DNA of 5,703 nucleotides from Pseudobdellovibrionaceae bacterium (GCA_026712605.1 JAPORL010000117.1:1-5703); one strand, 5' to 3'. Positions 1-5,703 are shown, numbered from the stretch's first letter. Notes: generated from the sequence alone by a model not told the origin. Numbers and translations are program-made.

Positions 1-208
1 CATTTTTTATACAATGCATAAAAATCTTAAAAAGCCTTATATTTTTCTATAAAAAAAATATGCTTTACACTTTTTTTTAATAAAAAATTATCGGTTTTCG
101 GAGTTTTTTTTGTAATTTAAAAAATAGAAAGAATATTTTAAAAAGCTTGTAAAAAGTCCTATTCTTTTTTCAAAGAATTTTATAGATAGACAAAAAACAA
201 ATTATAAA
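1..208. other. AT-rich leader without a gene
   Basis: No convincing coding region is seen. The stretch is dominated by A and T runs. The first three bases (cat) read as ATG on the minus strand, preceded there by an A-rich stretch containing TATAAA, so a divergent gene might begin at the window edge; nothing else supports it. An AT-only-flanked inverted repeat (AAAGAATA at 128-135 and TATTCTTT at 160-167, followed by T residues to 170) could form a weak hairpin upstream of the lipoprotein gene. No strong sigma-70 promoter pair stands out: TTGTAA at 110-115 with TATTTT at 134-139 is the best of several poor candidates. The next gene has no visible Shine-Dalgarno sequence. Confidence 0.4.
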
Positions 209-2290
209 ATGCAAAAAACGACTTTTTTTCTTTTTTTATTCATTATTTGCGCTTGTGATTATCCTTTTAGTAAAAGTAAAAAGACCTCAGTTAATAAAAC
301 ACACAAAATCTTTAGCCCTAAGGTATATCTAAGTAAACACAATCAGTTTATAGATATTCAAACTCTAAATAGACAAAATCATACTCTTAATTTATCCGAT
401 CAAATTGTTTTTTCTAATACTCAAGATTTTTTTAATAATTCTAATAGTGAGTATTCTAATCTAATGCCTTTAGAACTTGTAAATAAAGAAAATATAAACT
501 TTAAAATTTCCTCTTTCTGTTCAAAATCTAAAATGGATTTGGAAAACTTAAATCAAACAGATAGATTATTTCAAGAGTTGGCGAGTACATCTTTTCAATC
601 TCAGCTTTTTGTTATCAATTTAATTCCTAAAGAATTTTTATTGGAATCTTTAGAAAAAATTTTTTACTGCTCTTTTATTTTTGGAATTAGAAATAAAGAT
701 AAAATTTTTACTTACTACAACTTAGCTCAGCAAAGTATTCAGGTATCCACTGCTCAAACTAATAACCTAGTTTTAGTTTATGAAACTAACTCTGGTTATA
801 AATACAGTCCAACTGATTATGTCATCCAAAATAGAAATATAAAACACACTTTACTTTTAAATAAAACCAATCAACCTGTAACAAATTATGAGCTTTACTG
901 TGAAGGAATAAAAATTATGGATATTCCTGATTTCAAAATTAATATTAGCCCTATTTTTACCAATCTAATGGCTATTGAAAATCTGCCAAATAAGTCTCAA
1001 AACTGTCGTTTGTTTTCTAAAAATACAAATGATATAACAGGAGTCTCAAATTCTTTTGTCATTGATTTTGAAAGCTTAAATATAAAAAATAATTCTATTG
1101 ATCTGCAACAATTAGAAGAGCCTGTTTTTGTTAATACAGCTGAAATAAATGTGTACCCTGATTTTTTTAAATTACCGTATGATTTTTATAACCCAGAGGA
1201 AATAAAACCTTTCGCAAAACGACCTGAGGCTTATATTTATCCAGAAAACTCCTTAGCTATAAATTCTTATATTCATTTTAAAAATTTAAACGAGATCAGC
1301 TTAAATGCCAATTATAACTCTACTGAAGTTGTATTGAATACCTCTTGCATGGATTCTAATCCAAAAAATAATTTATTTGAACTCGGCAAAACAGTTTCAA
1401 CCACTGTCCGTATTCCTCTCAAACAAAAAATTCCTATCGCTGTGGCTCTACCACCCAGTATCTTTGAAATGGGAACAGTCTATGATAACTGGCTTAAAGA
1501 ATTGATTGATTTATACAAAATATCTGATCAATTAGCAGTTTGGGTAGATGATCGTATACCTGAAAATGACACGAGAGAAAGATTTTTTAATGAAAAATAT
1601 GTTCCGATGTTAGAAAAAGAACATGATCTTAAACAAAGCAGACACCAAATCACTTGTCTATACAATATTAAAATAGAAGATAAAGATAAGCCTCAAAATT
1701 ATATAGAATTTGAAACAAAAGTTTTTAACATTTTATGGACAAGAGATTCTTACGGTGTGATCTATACAGCATTTCCACAAGGCGAAAATCCTTTTATAAC
1801 TTTAAACGAACAAATTAATATAGATCAAAGAGATTTTGAATCAAAAGTTTTTAACATTCAAGGGGAAAGAGATTCTTACAATATAATCTATACAGCATTT
1901 TCACAAGGCAAAAATCCTTTTATAATTTTAAATCAACAAGCTAATACAGATCAAAGAGAATTTAGAACAATTGATCACAAATCCTTAATGGGGTATTTAA
2001 GTTTAACTTTTTCTGATTTAATTGATTCCCCTCTTGATCAAGATGAAGAAAATGACTTAAAAGAAGTTGTATTAGCCTGTAAGGGGTTTGAAGAGCCATA
2101 TAAAAAATTAAAACTGTCCTGGCCTTATAAAGCCAATATAAGCAATCAAATTGTTTTAAAAGATTTATTTTCACATTCTGATTTTAAACTTTATATGGAA
2201 AAAGAAGTGTATGAAACAGCTTGCAGAGTTTTATTTTATGGACAAGATAATATTTTAAAATATTTTTCTGGAGAAATAAGACTGAGATAG
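209..2290 (+). CDS. Large predicted lipoprotein of unknown function with internal tandem duplication
   Basis: I do not recognise the family. The 693-residue product starts with a short basic n-region and a hydrophobic stretch (residues 5-15), then a lipobox-like I-C-A-C with Cys16 as the likely lipidated residue, so it should be exported and membrane-anchored. Asp follows at +2, an inner-membrane retention signal in E. coli, though that rule may not hold here. The mature part is rich in Asn, Lys, Ile and Phe, has no further obvious membrane span, and contains eight well-spaced Cys (104, 154, 231, 266, 380, 483, 624, 672), compatible with disulfide-bonded extracytoplasmic domains (inference). 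Residues 500-541 and 542-583 are tandem copies of one another. The ATG is chosen because it directly precedes the signal peptide; no Shine-Dalgarno is visible before it. The gene converges with the GHMP kinase, 31 bp separating the two stop codons, with no clear terminator between. The open frame is long and intact, so the gene is probably real and expressed. Confidence 0.85.
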   Translation: MQKTTFFLFLFIICACDYPFSKSKKTSVNKTHKIFSPKVYLSKHNQFIDIQTLNRQNHTLNLSDQIVFSNTQDFFNNSNSEYSNLMPLELVNKENINFKISSFCSKSKMDLENLNQTDRLFQELASTSFQSQLFVINLIPKEFLLESLEKIFYCSFIFGIRNKDKIFTYYNLAQQSIQVSTAQTNNLVLVYETNSGYKYSPTDYVIQNRNIKHTLLLNKTNQPVTNYELYCEGIKIMDIPDFKINISPIFTNLMAIENLPNKSQNCRLFSKNTNDITGVSNSFVIDFESLNIKNNSIDLQQLEEPVFVNTAEINVYPDFFKLPYDFYNPEEIKPFAKRPEAYIYPENSLAINSYIHFKNLNEISLNANYNSTEVVLNTSCMDSNPKNNLFELGKTVSTTVRIPLKQKIPIAVALPPSIFEMGTVYDNWLKELIDLYKISDQLAVWVDDRIPENDTRERFFNEKYVPMLEKEHDLKQSRHQITCLYNIKIEDKDKPQNYIEFETKVFNILWTRDSYGVIYTAFPQGENPFITLNEQINIDQRDFESKVFNIQGERDSYNIIYTAFSQGKNPFIILNQQANTDQREFRTIDHKSLMGYLSLTFSDLIDSPLDQDEENDLKEVVLACKGFEEPYKKLKLSWPYKANISNQIVLKDLFSHSDFKLYMEKEVYETACRVLFYGQDNILKYFSGEIRLR
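1706..1957 (+). repeat. In-frame 126-bp tandem duplication inside the lipoprotein gene
   Basis: Two adjacent 126-bp units (1706-1831 and 1832-1957) encode 42-residue copies, residues 500-541 and 542-583. By eye 29 of 42 residues are identical. The shared core includes KVFNI, RDSY, IYTAF, QG, NPFI and a closing DQR. A third partial start (EF, residues 584-585) follows the second unit, so the boundaries can be slid by a few codons. Because the period is a multiple of three the frame is kept. The divergence between copies shows the duplication is not brand new. Confidence 0.9.
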
Positions 2291-2321
2291 ACTCTCTATA
2301 AATTATTATAATCTTTTAATT

Positions 2322-3212
2322 CTAAATTTGTAAAGCTATGAGTTGTAGTCCTTTTGGAGGCTGTCTATCCCATAAGCTAATGACATAGCCTCCTAAGCCT
2401 GAGCCTGTAGGTTTTACAGCCAAAGCGCCCTCTTTTTTTAAAATTCTGATATGCTGTTCTAAATCATAAGATATTAATTTCCATTTTTTAAAAGAATCAT
2501 ATCCCAAATTTAAGGCAGATTTTAAAAGTGATAACGACTTTTCTTTATCTTCCTCTTTTAAGGCTTGAAGACAGATCTCAGCAGATTGATTCATTTGTTT
2601 ATCAATTTCCTCTGCTAAAGTCCAATTTTCATCAAACAATTTCCTCACTTTAGAAACCCCCACAGAAGTGGAAGCTCTTCCTCCAGAATAAGATAAATAC
2701 AATAAAGGTCTATGTTTAAAATTATCTAATACTTTTAAAGTTTTAGATTTTTGATATAAAATAGCTTTCTTCTTTAAAACGACGGCGACATCCATCCCAC
2801 TGCTTTTTCCATGAAAAAAATCTTCTAAAGATGTCGCAAAGGAGTTGAGTTGGTTTTTATTAATCCAGTTTTTATATAGACACAGATGAGACATCCCAGC
2901 GCACAAAACCGCAGAAGCTCCTAAACCTGCGCCAAATGGTAAATTACCTTCAATAACTAAGTGACCTTTTAAATCTTCTTTTTGTTTATTAAGAGCCTTT
3001 AAAGTTCTATTCAGTAAAGGCGTAACTGCAAAATCTAATCCCGCTTTATGATCTCCTTTCCTGTTTATAACAAGCCAATCTTCAGTTTCTTTATAATAAA
3101 AATCAATATAATAATGATCAAGTGGATACACAAGGGCTAAGCTTGATCTCAATACACTGTATTCACCAGCTAAAACCCATTTACCGCTTAATCTTTTCTT
3201 AAACTCTTCCAT
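2322..3212 (-). CDS. GHMP-family kinase, mevalonate kinase-like
   Basis: This 296-residue cytoplasmic protein carries all three GHMP kinase motifs: an N-terminal GKWVLAGEYSVL segment (10-21), the ATP-binding P-x3-GLGASA loop (92-101, with Ser100 at the usual Mg/phosphate position), and the C-terminal KPTGSGLGG motif (267-275). The HGKSSGMD segment (134-141) matches the mevalonate kinase pattern HGxxSGxD, making Asp141 the likely catalytic base and Glu130 a likely Mg ligand. The expected reaction is ATP-dependent phosphorylation of mevalonate in isoprenoid precursor synthesis. The GEYSVL wording in motif 1 also recalls phosphomevalonate kinase, so substrate is not certain and no symbol is given. 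No other mevalonate-pathway gene lies in the window. Length fits a compact bacterial enzyme. The ATG is the first possible start, since an in-frame TAA lies two codons upstream. No Shine-Dalgarno is visible. It is divergent from glyA and convergent with the large lipoprotein gene. Confidence 0.88.
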   Translation of the reverse strand: MEEFKKRLSGKWVLAGEYSVLRSSLALVYPLDHYYIDFYYKETEDWLVINRKGDHKAGLDFAVTPLLNRTLKALNKQKEDLKGHLVIEGNLPFGAGLGASAVLCAGMSHLCLYKNWINKNQLNSFATSLEDFFHGKSSGMDVAVVLKKKAILYQKSKTLKVLDNFKHRPLLYLSYSGGRASTSVGVSKVRKLFDENWTLAEEIDKQMNQSAEICLQALKEEDKEKSLSLLKSALNLGYDSFKKWKLISYDLEQHIRILKKEGALAVKPTGSGLGGYVISLWDRQPPKGLQLIALQI

Positions 3213-3225
3213 AAATTAAGATAGC

Positions 3226-3254
3226 AGTTTATTAAATAAAACTTAATCTGTCAG
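3226..3254 (-). promoter_or_regulatory. Candidate sigma-70-type promoter for the GHMP kinase
   Basis: On the minus strand, CTGACA (complement of 3249-3254, 5/6 match to TTGACA) is followed after exactly 17 bases by TAAACT (complement of 3226-3231, 4/6 match to TATAAT). Transcription would start only about 10 bases before the ATG, giving a very short leader, which fits the absence of a Shine-Dalgarno. In DNA this AT-rich such pairs also arise by chance. Confidence 0.35.
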
Positions 3255-3286
3255 TTTGTATTTACAAAAATTTAGATTCTGTTTTA

Positions 3287-3403
3287 AAAAGCATATGAGA
3301 TACAAAACTAAAAACGAGTTCGGATTTGAACACATAGCGACCAAAGGTCGCTTTGTGGCAAAACGCATGTCCGAGTTTTTAGCTTTGTATCTCATATGCT
3401 TTT
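3287..3403 (+). repeat. Palindromic intergenic repeat, copy 1 (most perfect)
   Basis: Left arm 3287-3306 (AAAAGCATATGAGATACAAA) is the exact reverse complement of right arm 3384-3403. After one A.C mismatch (3307/3383) the stem continues with CTAAAAAC (3308-3315) against GTTTTTAG (3375-3382). A 4-nt bulge GAGT (3316-3319) on the left strand follows, then TCGGA (3320-3324) against TCCGA (3370-3374). Inside an asymmetric loop sits an inner hairpin: CACA (3331-3334), a T.T mismatch, AGCGACC (3336-3342), loop AAA, GGTCGCT (3346-3352), TGTG (3354-3357). No coding potential is seen. It lies between the starts of the divergent GHMP kinase and glyA genes and upstream of the candidate glyA promoter. 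The same sequence recurs at 5416-5538 and 5561-5638. Confidence 0.95.
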
Positions 3404-3425
3404 AACCAATAAACTTAAAACAGGA

Positions 3426-3521
3426 ATAAATAAGCCTTAAAATCTTGGACATAGTTTTTTCTACACAATGAATTACAGTCGCTGTATTGTTCAAATCCAA
3501 ACTCATATTAAGCTTTTCACA
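3426..3521 (-). repeat. Decayed copy of the palindromic repeat in opposite orientation
   Basis: Read on the minus strand this stretch follows the repeat's order from left arm to right side with many changes. TGTGAAAAGCTTA (complement of 3509-3521) equals the reverse complement of 5526-5538. GAGTTTGGATTTGAAC (complement of 3489-3504) differs by one base from copy 1 at 3316-3331. ACAGCGACTGT (complement of 3475-3485) matches copy 3 at 10 of 11 bases. Further on, a stretch reading ATGTCCAAGATTTTAAGGC (complement of 3433-3451) resembles copy 1's right side. The left arm has a deletion and the second half of the inner stem is eroded, so it can no longer fold like the others. The alignment is by eye; the order of matching blocks makes chance unlikely. 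Confidence 0.7.
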
Positions 3522-3544
3522 AAAAATACAAAACAGCTTATAAA
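3516..3544 (+). promoter_or_regulatory. Candidate sigma-70-type promoter for glyA
   Basis: TTCACA (3516-3521, 5/6 match to TTGACA) and TATAAA (3539-3544, 5/6 match to TATAAT) are separated by exactly 17 bases, the best-scoring pair I found in this intergenic region. Transcription would begin around 3551, giving a leader of nearly 60 bases before the glyA ATG. The -35 box falls within the end of the decayed repeat copy (the CTTTTCACA block), so the promoter may have been built in part from repeat DNA (inference). Confidence 0.5.
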
Positions 3545-3608
3545 ATTATATAAATAATTCTTAAATAAAGACTTGTCTTGTTTTTTATGAACAGCTAGGT
3601 TTAAAAAT

Positions 3609-4868
3609 ATGGAAAAACAAAATTCACAAAAAAATCTCCAAAAAACAGATCCTGAAATTTTCCATTGGATACAACAAGAGTCTCAAAGACAAAAAGAGGG
3701 TTTAGAGCTTATCGCTTCAGAAAACTATACTTCGCCAGCCGTTTGTGAAACTCAAGGATCCTTATTGACAAACAAATATGCTGAAGGCTATCCGGGAAAA
3801 AGATACTACGGAGGCTGTAAGTATATAGATGAGTGTGAGAATCTAGCTATAGAAAGGCTAAAAAAGCTTTTCAAAGCAAATTTTGCAAATGTTCAGCCCC
3901 ACTCAGGCTCTCAAGCCAACATGGCTGTTTTTTTAGCTGAATTAAAAGTAGGTGATAAAATCATGGGGCTTGATCTTTCTCATGGCGGTCATCTCACTCA
4001 CGGATCACCTGTTAATTTTTCAGGTTTTTTATTTGAATCTGTTTTTTATAGATTAAACCTGAAAAATCAAAGACTGGATTTTAATCAAATTGAAGATCAA
4101 GTTAAAAAAGAAAAACCAAAACTTATTATTGCTGGTTATAGCGCTTACCCCAGAGAAATTGACTTTAAATCTTTTAGAGAGATTTCAGATAGACATGGAG
4201 TTTTGTTTTTAACTGATATAGCGCACATTGCTGGATTAATAGCAGGTGAAGTCCACAGTTCTCCTGTCCCTTATGCAGATTATATCACCTCAACAACACA
4301 CAAAACTCTTAGAGGACCTAGAGGTGGGATCATCTTATGTAATGAGCCAGCAAAAGCTAAAAAAATAAATTCTAAAATTTTTCCCGGTATTCAAGGAGGC
4401 CCTTTAGAGCATGTCATAGCTGGAAAAGCCGTTGCTTTTGGAGAAGCTTTAAGGCCTTCTTTTAAAAAATATGCAAAACAAATTATTAAAAATGCAAAAA
4501 CTTTAGAGCAAATATTTCACAAAGAAAATTTACAAATGGTAACAGGAGGAACAGACAATCATCTTTTACTGCTAGATTTATCAGATAGAGATGTCACCGG
4601 TAAAACAGCCGAAGCCATGTTGGAAAAAGCAGGCTTAACTGTAAATAAAAATACAGTTCCCGGTGAAAAACTTTCTCCTTTTGTCACTAGTGGCATTCGT
4701 TTGGGAACGCCTGCTCTTACAACAAGAGGCATGAAGGAACAAGAAATGGAACAAATTGCTTTGTGGATAGCTCAAGTTATAAAAAATATTGAAAACGAAG
4801 CTTTAATCTCAAAAATTCGTAAGGATGTTCAAGAGCTATGCTCTCAATTTCCTCTTTATCAAGGATAA
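3609..4868 (+). CDS. glyA: Serine hydroxymethyltransferase
   Basis: This is a PLP-dependent cytoplasmic enzyme that interconverts serine plus tetrahydrofolate with glycine plus 5,10-methylene-tetrahydrofolate, the main source of one-carbon units. The 419-residue length is normal for bacterial SHMT. Hallmarks are [11 protein letters not shown] (33-43), [17 protein letters not shown] (53-69), the PLP-ring-binding [12 protein letters not shown] (202-213, Asp203 and His206), the Schiff-base lysine Lys232 in [22 protein letters not shown] (258-265), and the carboxylate-binding Arg364 in [14 protein letters not shown]. No catalytic residue appears missing. The first 13 or so residues are a polar, Gln/Lys-rich extension before the conserved DPEIF start. 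A weak AGG (3597-3599) lies nine bases before the ATG. The M23 lipoprotein gene follows after 14 bp and probably shares the transcript. A palindromic repeat lies upstream and a repeat cluster lies beyond the operon. Confidence 0.97.
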   Translation: MEKQNSQKNLQKTDPEIFHWIQQESQRQKEGLELIASENYTSPAVCETQGSLLTNKYAEGYPGKRYYGGCKYIDECENLAIERLKKLFKANFANVQPHSGSQANMAVFLAELKVGDKIMGLDLSHGGHLTHGSPVNFSGFLFESVFYRLNLKNQRLDFNQIEDQVKKEKPKLIIAGYSAYPREIDFKSFREISDRHGVLFLTDIAHIAGLIAGEVHSSPVPYADYITSTTHKTLRGPRGGIILCNEPAKAKKINSKIFPGIQGGPLEHVIAGKAVAFGEALRPSFKKYAKQIIKNAKTLEQIFHKENLQMVTGGTDNHLLLLDLSDRDVTGKTAEAMLEKAGLTVNKNTVPGEKLSPFVTSGIRLGTPALTTRGMKEQEMEQIALWIAQVIKNIENEALISKIRKDVQELCSQFPLYQG

Positions 4869-4882
4869 AAAAATTTTGATCA

Positions 4883-5335
4883 ATGAGAAAATTTTTTGTT
4901 TATGTTTTTATTTTAATTTTTTTTAACTCTTGCGCTTTTATTCAAAAATCAGATCCTATTTATTTTGAATGGCCTCTTAAAAAATATAAGATCACACAAA
5001 AGTTCAACTCTTCTAAAAAACCAGCTCATCTAGGAATTGATTTAAAGGCTAATTCAGGAACAAAGGTTTTAAGTGTTTCTTCAGGGCGAGTTGTTTATGC
5101 TGGTCAAAAATTTAGTGGCTATGGAAAAGTTATCATTATAGAACATAGCTCACATTGGACTAGCCTGTATTCCCATTTAAGTCAAATAAAAGTAAAACAG
5201 AATCAAAGAGTAAAAGGAGGACAAGTTATAGGCGCTGTGGGAAGCACGGGAAGAAGCACAGGACCTCATCTTCATTTAGAGCTTATGTACAATAAAAAAA
5301 ATGTGAACCCTCTTAGATACCTTCCTTCACAATAA
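4883..5335 (+). CDS. Small M23-family (LytM/NlpD-like) peptidase lipoprotein
   Basis: The 150-residue protein has a basic start (MRK), a hydrophobic stretch (4-14) and a lipobox-like F-N-S-C with Cys17 as the probable lipidation site; Asn at -2 is slightly unusual. Most of the rest is one M23/LytM domain. Visible metal and catalytic residues are His49 and Asp53 (HLGID), His98 (LYSHLS), and His129/His131 (GPHLHLE). All are present, so it could be an active zinc endopeptidase that cuts peptide cross-links in peptidoglycan, rather than a degenerate amidase activator such as NlpD or EnvC. It lacks the LysM domain of NlpD and any coiled coil, making it a minimal form. The ATG is the first start after an in-frame TGA six bases upstream. 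The nearest Shine-Dalgarno-like AAGGA (4861-4865) overlaps the glyA end and is 17 bases away, so translation may depend on coupling to glyA. It is probably the last gene of the operon. Confidence 0.92.
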   Translation: MRKFFVYVFILIFFNSCAFIQKSDPIYFEWPLKKYKITQKFNSSKKPAHLGIDLKANSGTKVLSVSSGRVVYAGQKFSGYGKVIIIEHSSHWTSLYSHLSQIKVKQNQRVKGGQVIGAVGSTGRSTGPHLHLELMYNKKNVNPLRYLPSQ

Positions 5336-5375
5336 AAACAGTCTTTCTATAAAAAAGCATTTAAGTATTTTTCAT

Positions 5376-5418
5376 AAAAGCTTATAAGATATAAATTTGG
5401 AAATTTTGAACTTTGTGT
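5376..5418 (+). repeat. Solo left arm of the palindromic repeat, core hairpin missing
   Basis: AAAAGCTTATAAGATATAAA (5376-5395) matches the reverse complement of copy 3's right arm (5619-5638) at 19 of 20 positions, the exception being a U.G pair in + strand RNA. Downstream, TTTGAAC (5405-5411) runs straight into CTTTGTGT (5411-5418). In copy 2 these two blocks flank the inner hairpin (5458-5464 and 5484-5491), so this looks like a copy that lost its core hairpin by deletion (inference). Confidence 0.7.
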
Positions 5419-5538
5419 GAAAAGTTTGTAAGATATAAAGCTAAAAGCGAGTTCGGATTTGAACACATTGCGACTGAAAGTCGCTTTGTGTAAAAGCCTG
5501 TCTGAGTTTTTAGCTTTGTATCTTATAAGCTTTTCACA
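5416..5538 (+). repeat. Palindromic intergenic repeat, copy 2
   Basis: The left arm 5416-5442 pairs with the right arm 5512-5538 over 27 positions; the three deviations are all G.U pairs in + strand RNA. The stem continues with CTAAAAGC (5441-5448), the conserved bulge GAGT (5449-5452) and TCGGA (5453-5457) against TCTGA (5501-5505), again deviating only by G.U pairs. The inner hairpin is ACACA, a TT/TT internal loop, GCGACT (5470-5475), loop GAA, AGTCGC (5479-5484), TGTGT. It lies about 80 bp past the M23 stop codon, in the likely 3' untranslated region of the glyA operon. Confidence 0.93.
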
Positions 5539-5560
5539 TAATAATTTAAAATGAATGTGT

Positions 5561-5638
5561 ATTTGAACACACAGCGACTGAAGGTCGCTTTGTGTAAAAG
5601 CCTATCTGAGTTTTTAGCTTTGTATCTTATAAGCTTTT
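5561..5638 (+). repeat. Palindromic intergenic repeat, copy 3 (lacks its own left arm)
   Basis: This 78-bp block aligns without gaps to copy 2 at 5457-5534 with about four differences, a direct repeat with 104-bp period. The inner hairpin is ACACA, a C.T mismatch, AGCGACT (5573-5579), loop GAA, GGTCGCT (5583-5589), T, TGTGT; its loop-closing pair is U.G in + strand RNA. The sequence before 5561 does not match the left arm. The only partner for its right arm is the solo arm at 5376-5395 (or copy 2's own left arm). Confidence 0.9.
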
Positions 5639-5679
5639 TTTATTTTAAAGATTATATCTAAAATCCGAAGAGTCTTTAG

Positions 5680-5703
5680 ATGAAACTATTTGTCAAACCT
5701 CTT
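5680..5703 (+). CDS. Possible start of a further gene cut by the window edge
   Basis: An ATG at 5680 opens a frame (MKLFVKPL) that runs to the end of the window. A weak purine stretch GAAGAG (5667-5672) lies seven bases upstream, comparable with or better than the translation signals of the other genes here. Only eight codons are visible, so this is a weak call and the stretch may be intergenic. Confidence 0.2.

Larger units (their letters stand above)
5376..5646 (+). terminator. Likely 3' end of the glyA-M23 operon: nested hairpins plus T-tract
   Basis: The solo left arm (5376-5395) can pair with the right arm at 5619-5638, enclosing copy 2 as a complete hairpin and copy 3's small inner hairpin. 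Copy 3's right arm ends in GCTTTTTTTATTTT (5633-5646), a U-tract directly after a stem, as in intrinsic termination. No simpler terminator is seen between the M23 stop and this cluster. The large loop makes the outermost pairing unlike a classic terminator; copy 2's right arm could also pair locally, and any role in termination is inferred. Confidence 0.45.

Noticed and set aside
1..3. Minus-strand ATG at the window edge as a divergent gene
   Set aside because: No codon beyond the start is visible and no ribosome site precedes it, so there is nothing to support a gene call.
141..152. AAAAGCTTGTAA resembling the repeat's left arm
   Set aside because: Only about 12 bases match, in AT-rich DNA, with no following core (no GAGT/TCGGA or GCGAC block), so relation to the repeat cannot be supported.
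128..170. Hairpin with T-run before the lipoprotein gene as a terminator or attenuator
   Set aside because: The stem is eight pairs, nearly all A-T, with a 24-base loop. Such structures are expected by chance in this composition, so it is noted only in the leader description.
1962..2174. 70-codon open frame on the minus strand inside the lipoprotein gene
   Set aside because: It lies wholly inside the intact 693-codon gene, encodes no recognisable motif, and is best explained as a shadow frame of AT-rich coding DNA.
3316..3331. GAGTTCGGATTTGAAC in the repeat resembles a tRNA T-arm (GTTCGAATC)
   Set aside because: The near-invariant A after GTTCG is replaced by G, and no acceptor, D or anticodon arms with proper spacing surround it. 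The repeat folds as a long palindrome, not a cloverleaf.
3287..5638. The repeats as ends of a composite transposon or a CRISPR array
   Set aside because: The enclosed genes are ordinary housekeeping and envelope genes with no transposase. The repeats are large palindromes with unequal spacing and no spacer-like unique segments of constant length.

Overview
This is a 5.7 kb window of very AT-rich bacterial chromosome. Two genes encode predicted lipoproteins, one of them an M23 (LytM/NlpD-like) cell-wall peptidase, which points to a cell with a peptidoglycan wall and probably a Gram-negative envelope. A mevalonate-kinase-like GHMP kinase is also present. That is uncommon in Gram-negatives but known in some lineages such as Legionellales/Coxiella and Bdellovibrio relatives. 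I suggest a low-GC, possibly host-associated or predatory proteobacterium-like organism, but the species cannot be named from this window.

Layout: 1-208 is an AT-rich gene-free leader. 209-2290 (+) encodes a 693-aa lipoprotein of unrecognised family with an internal 42-residue tandem duplication. It converges on 2322-3212 (-), a GHMP-family kinase most like mevalonate kinase. 3213-3608 is a divergent intergenic region holding a near-perfect 117-bp palindromic repeat (copy 1), a decayed copy in the opposite orientation, and plausible promoters for both flanking genes. 3609-4868 (+) is glyA (serine hydroxymethyltransferase), followed after 14 bp by 4883-5335 (+), the small M23 lipoprotein, probably in the same operon. 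5336-5703 carries a nested cluster of the same repeat (a solo left arm, full copy 2 and a right-hand copy 3), ending in a T-tract that probably terminates the operon.

The four genes do not form an obvious pathway: one-carbon metabolism (glyA), isoprenoid precursor synthesis (GHMP kinase), envelope remodelling (M23) and an unknown envelope lipoprotein. The most notable content is the structured intergenic repeat family that brackets the glyA-M23 unit. It has outer arms of about 20 bp, a conserved 4-nt bulge and an inner GCGAC hairpin. Differences between copies fall as paired (compensatory) changes or as G.U pairs in + strand RNA, so the folded form itself appears to be preserved. Whether it is a REP/MITE-like mobile palindrome, an RNA 3'-end or processing element, or both, cannot be decided from this window.
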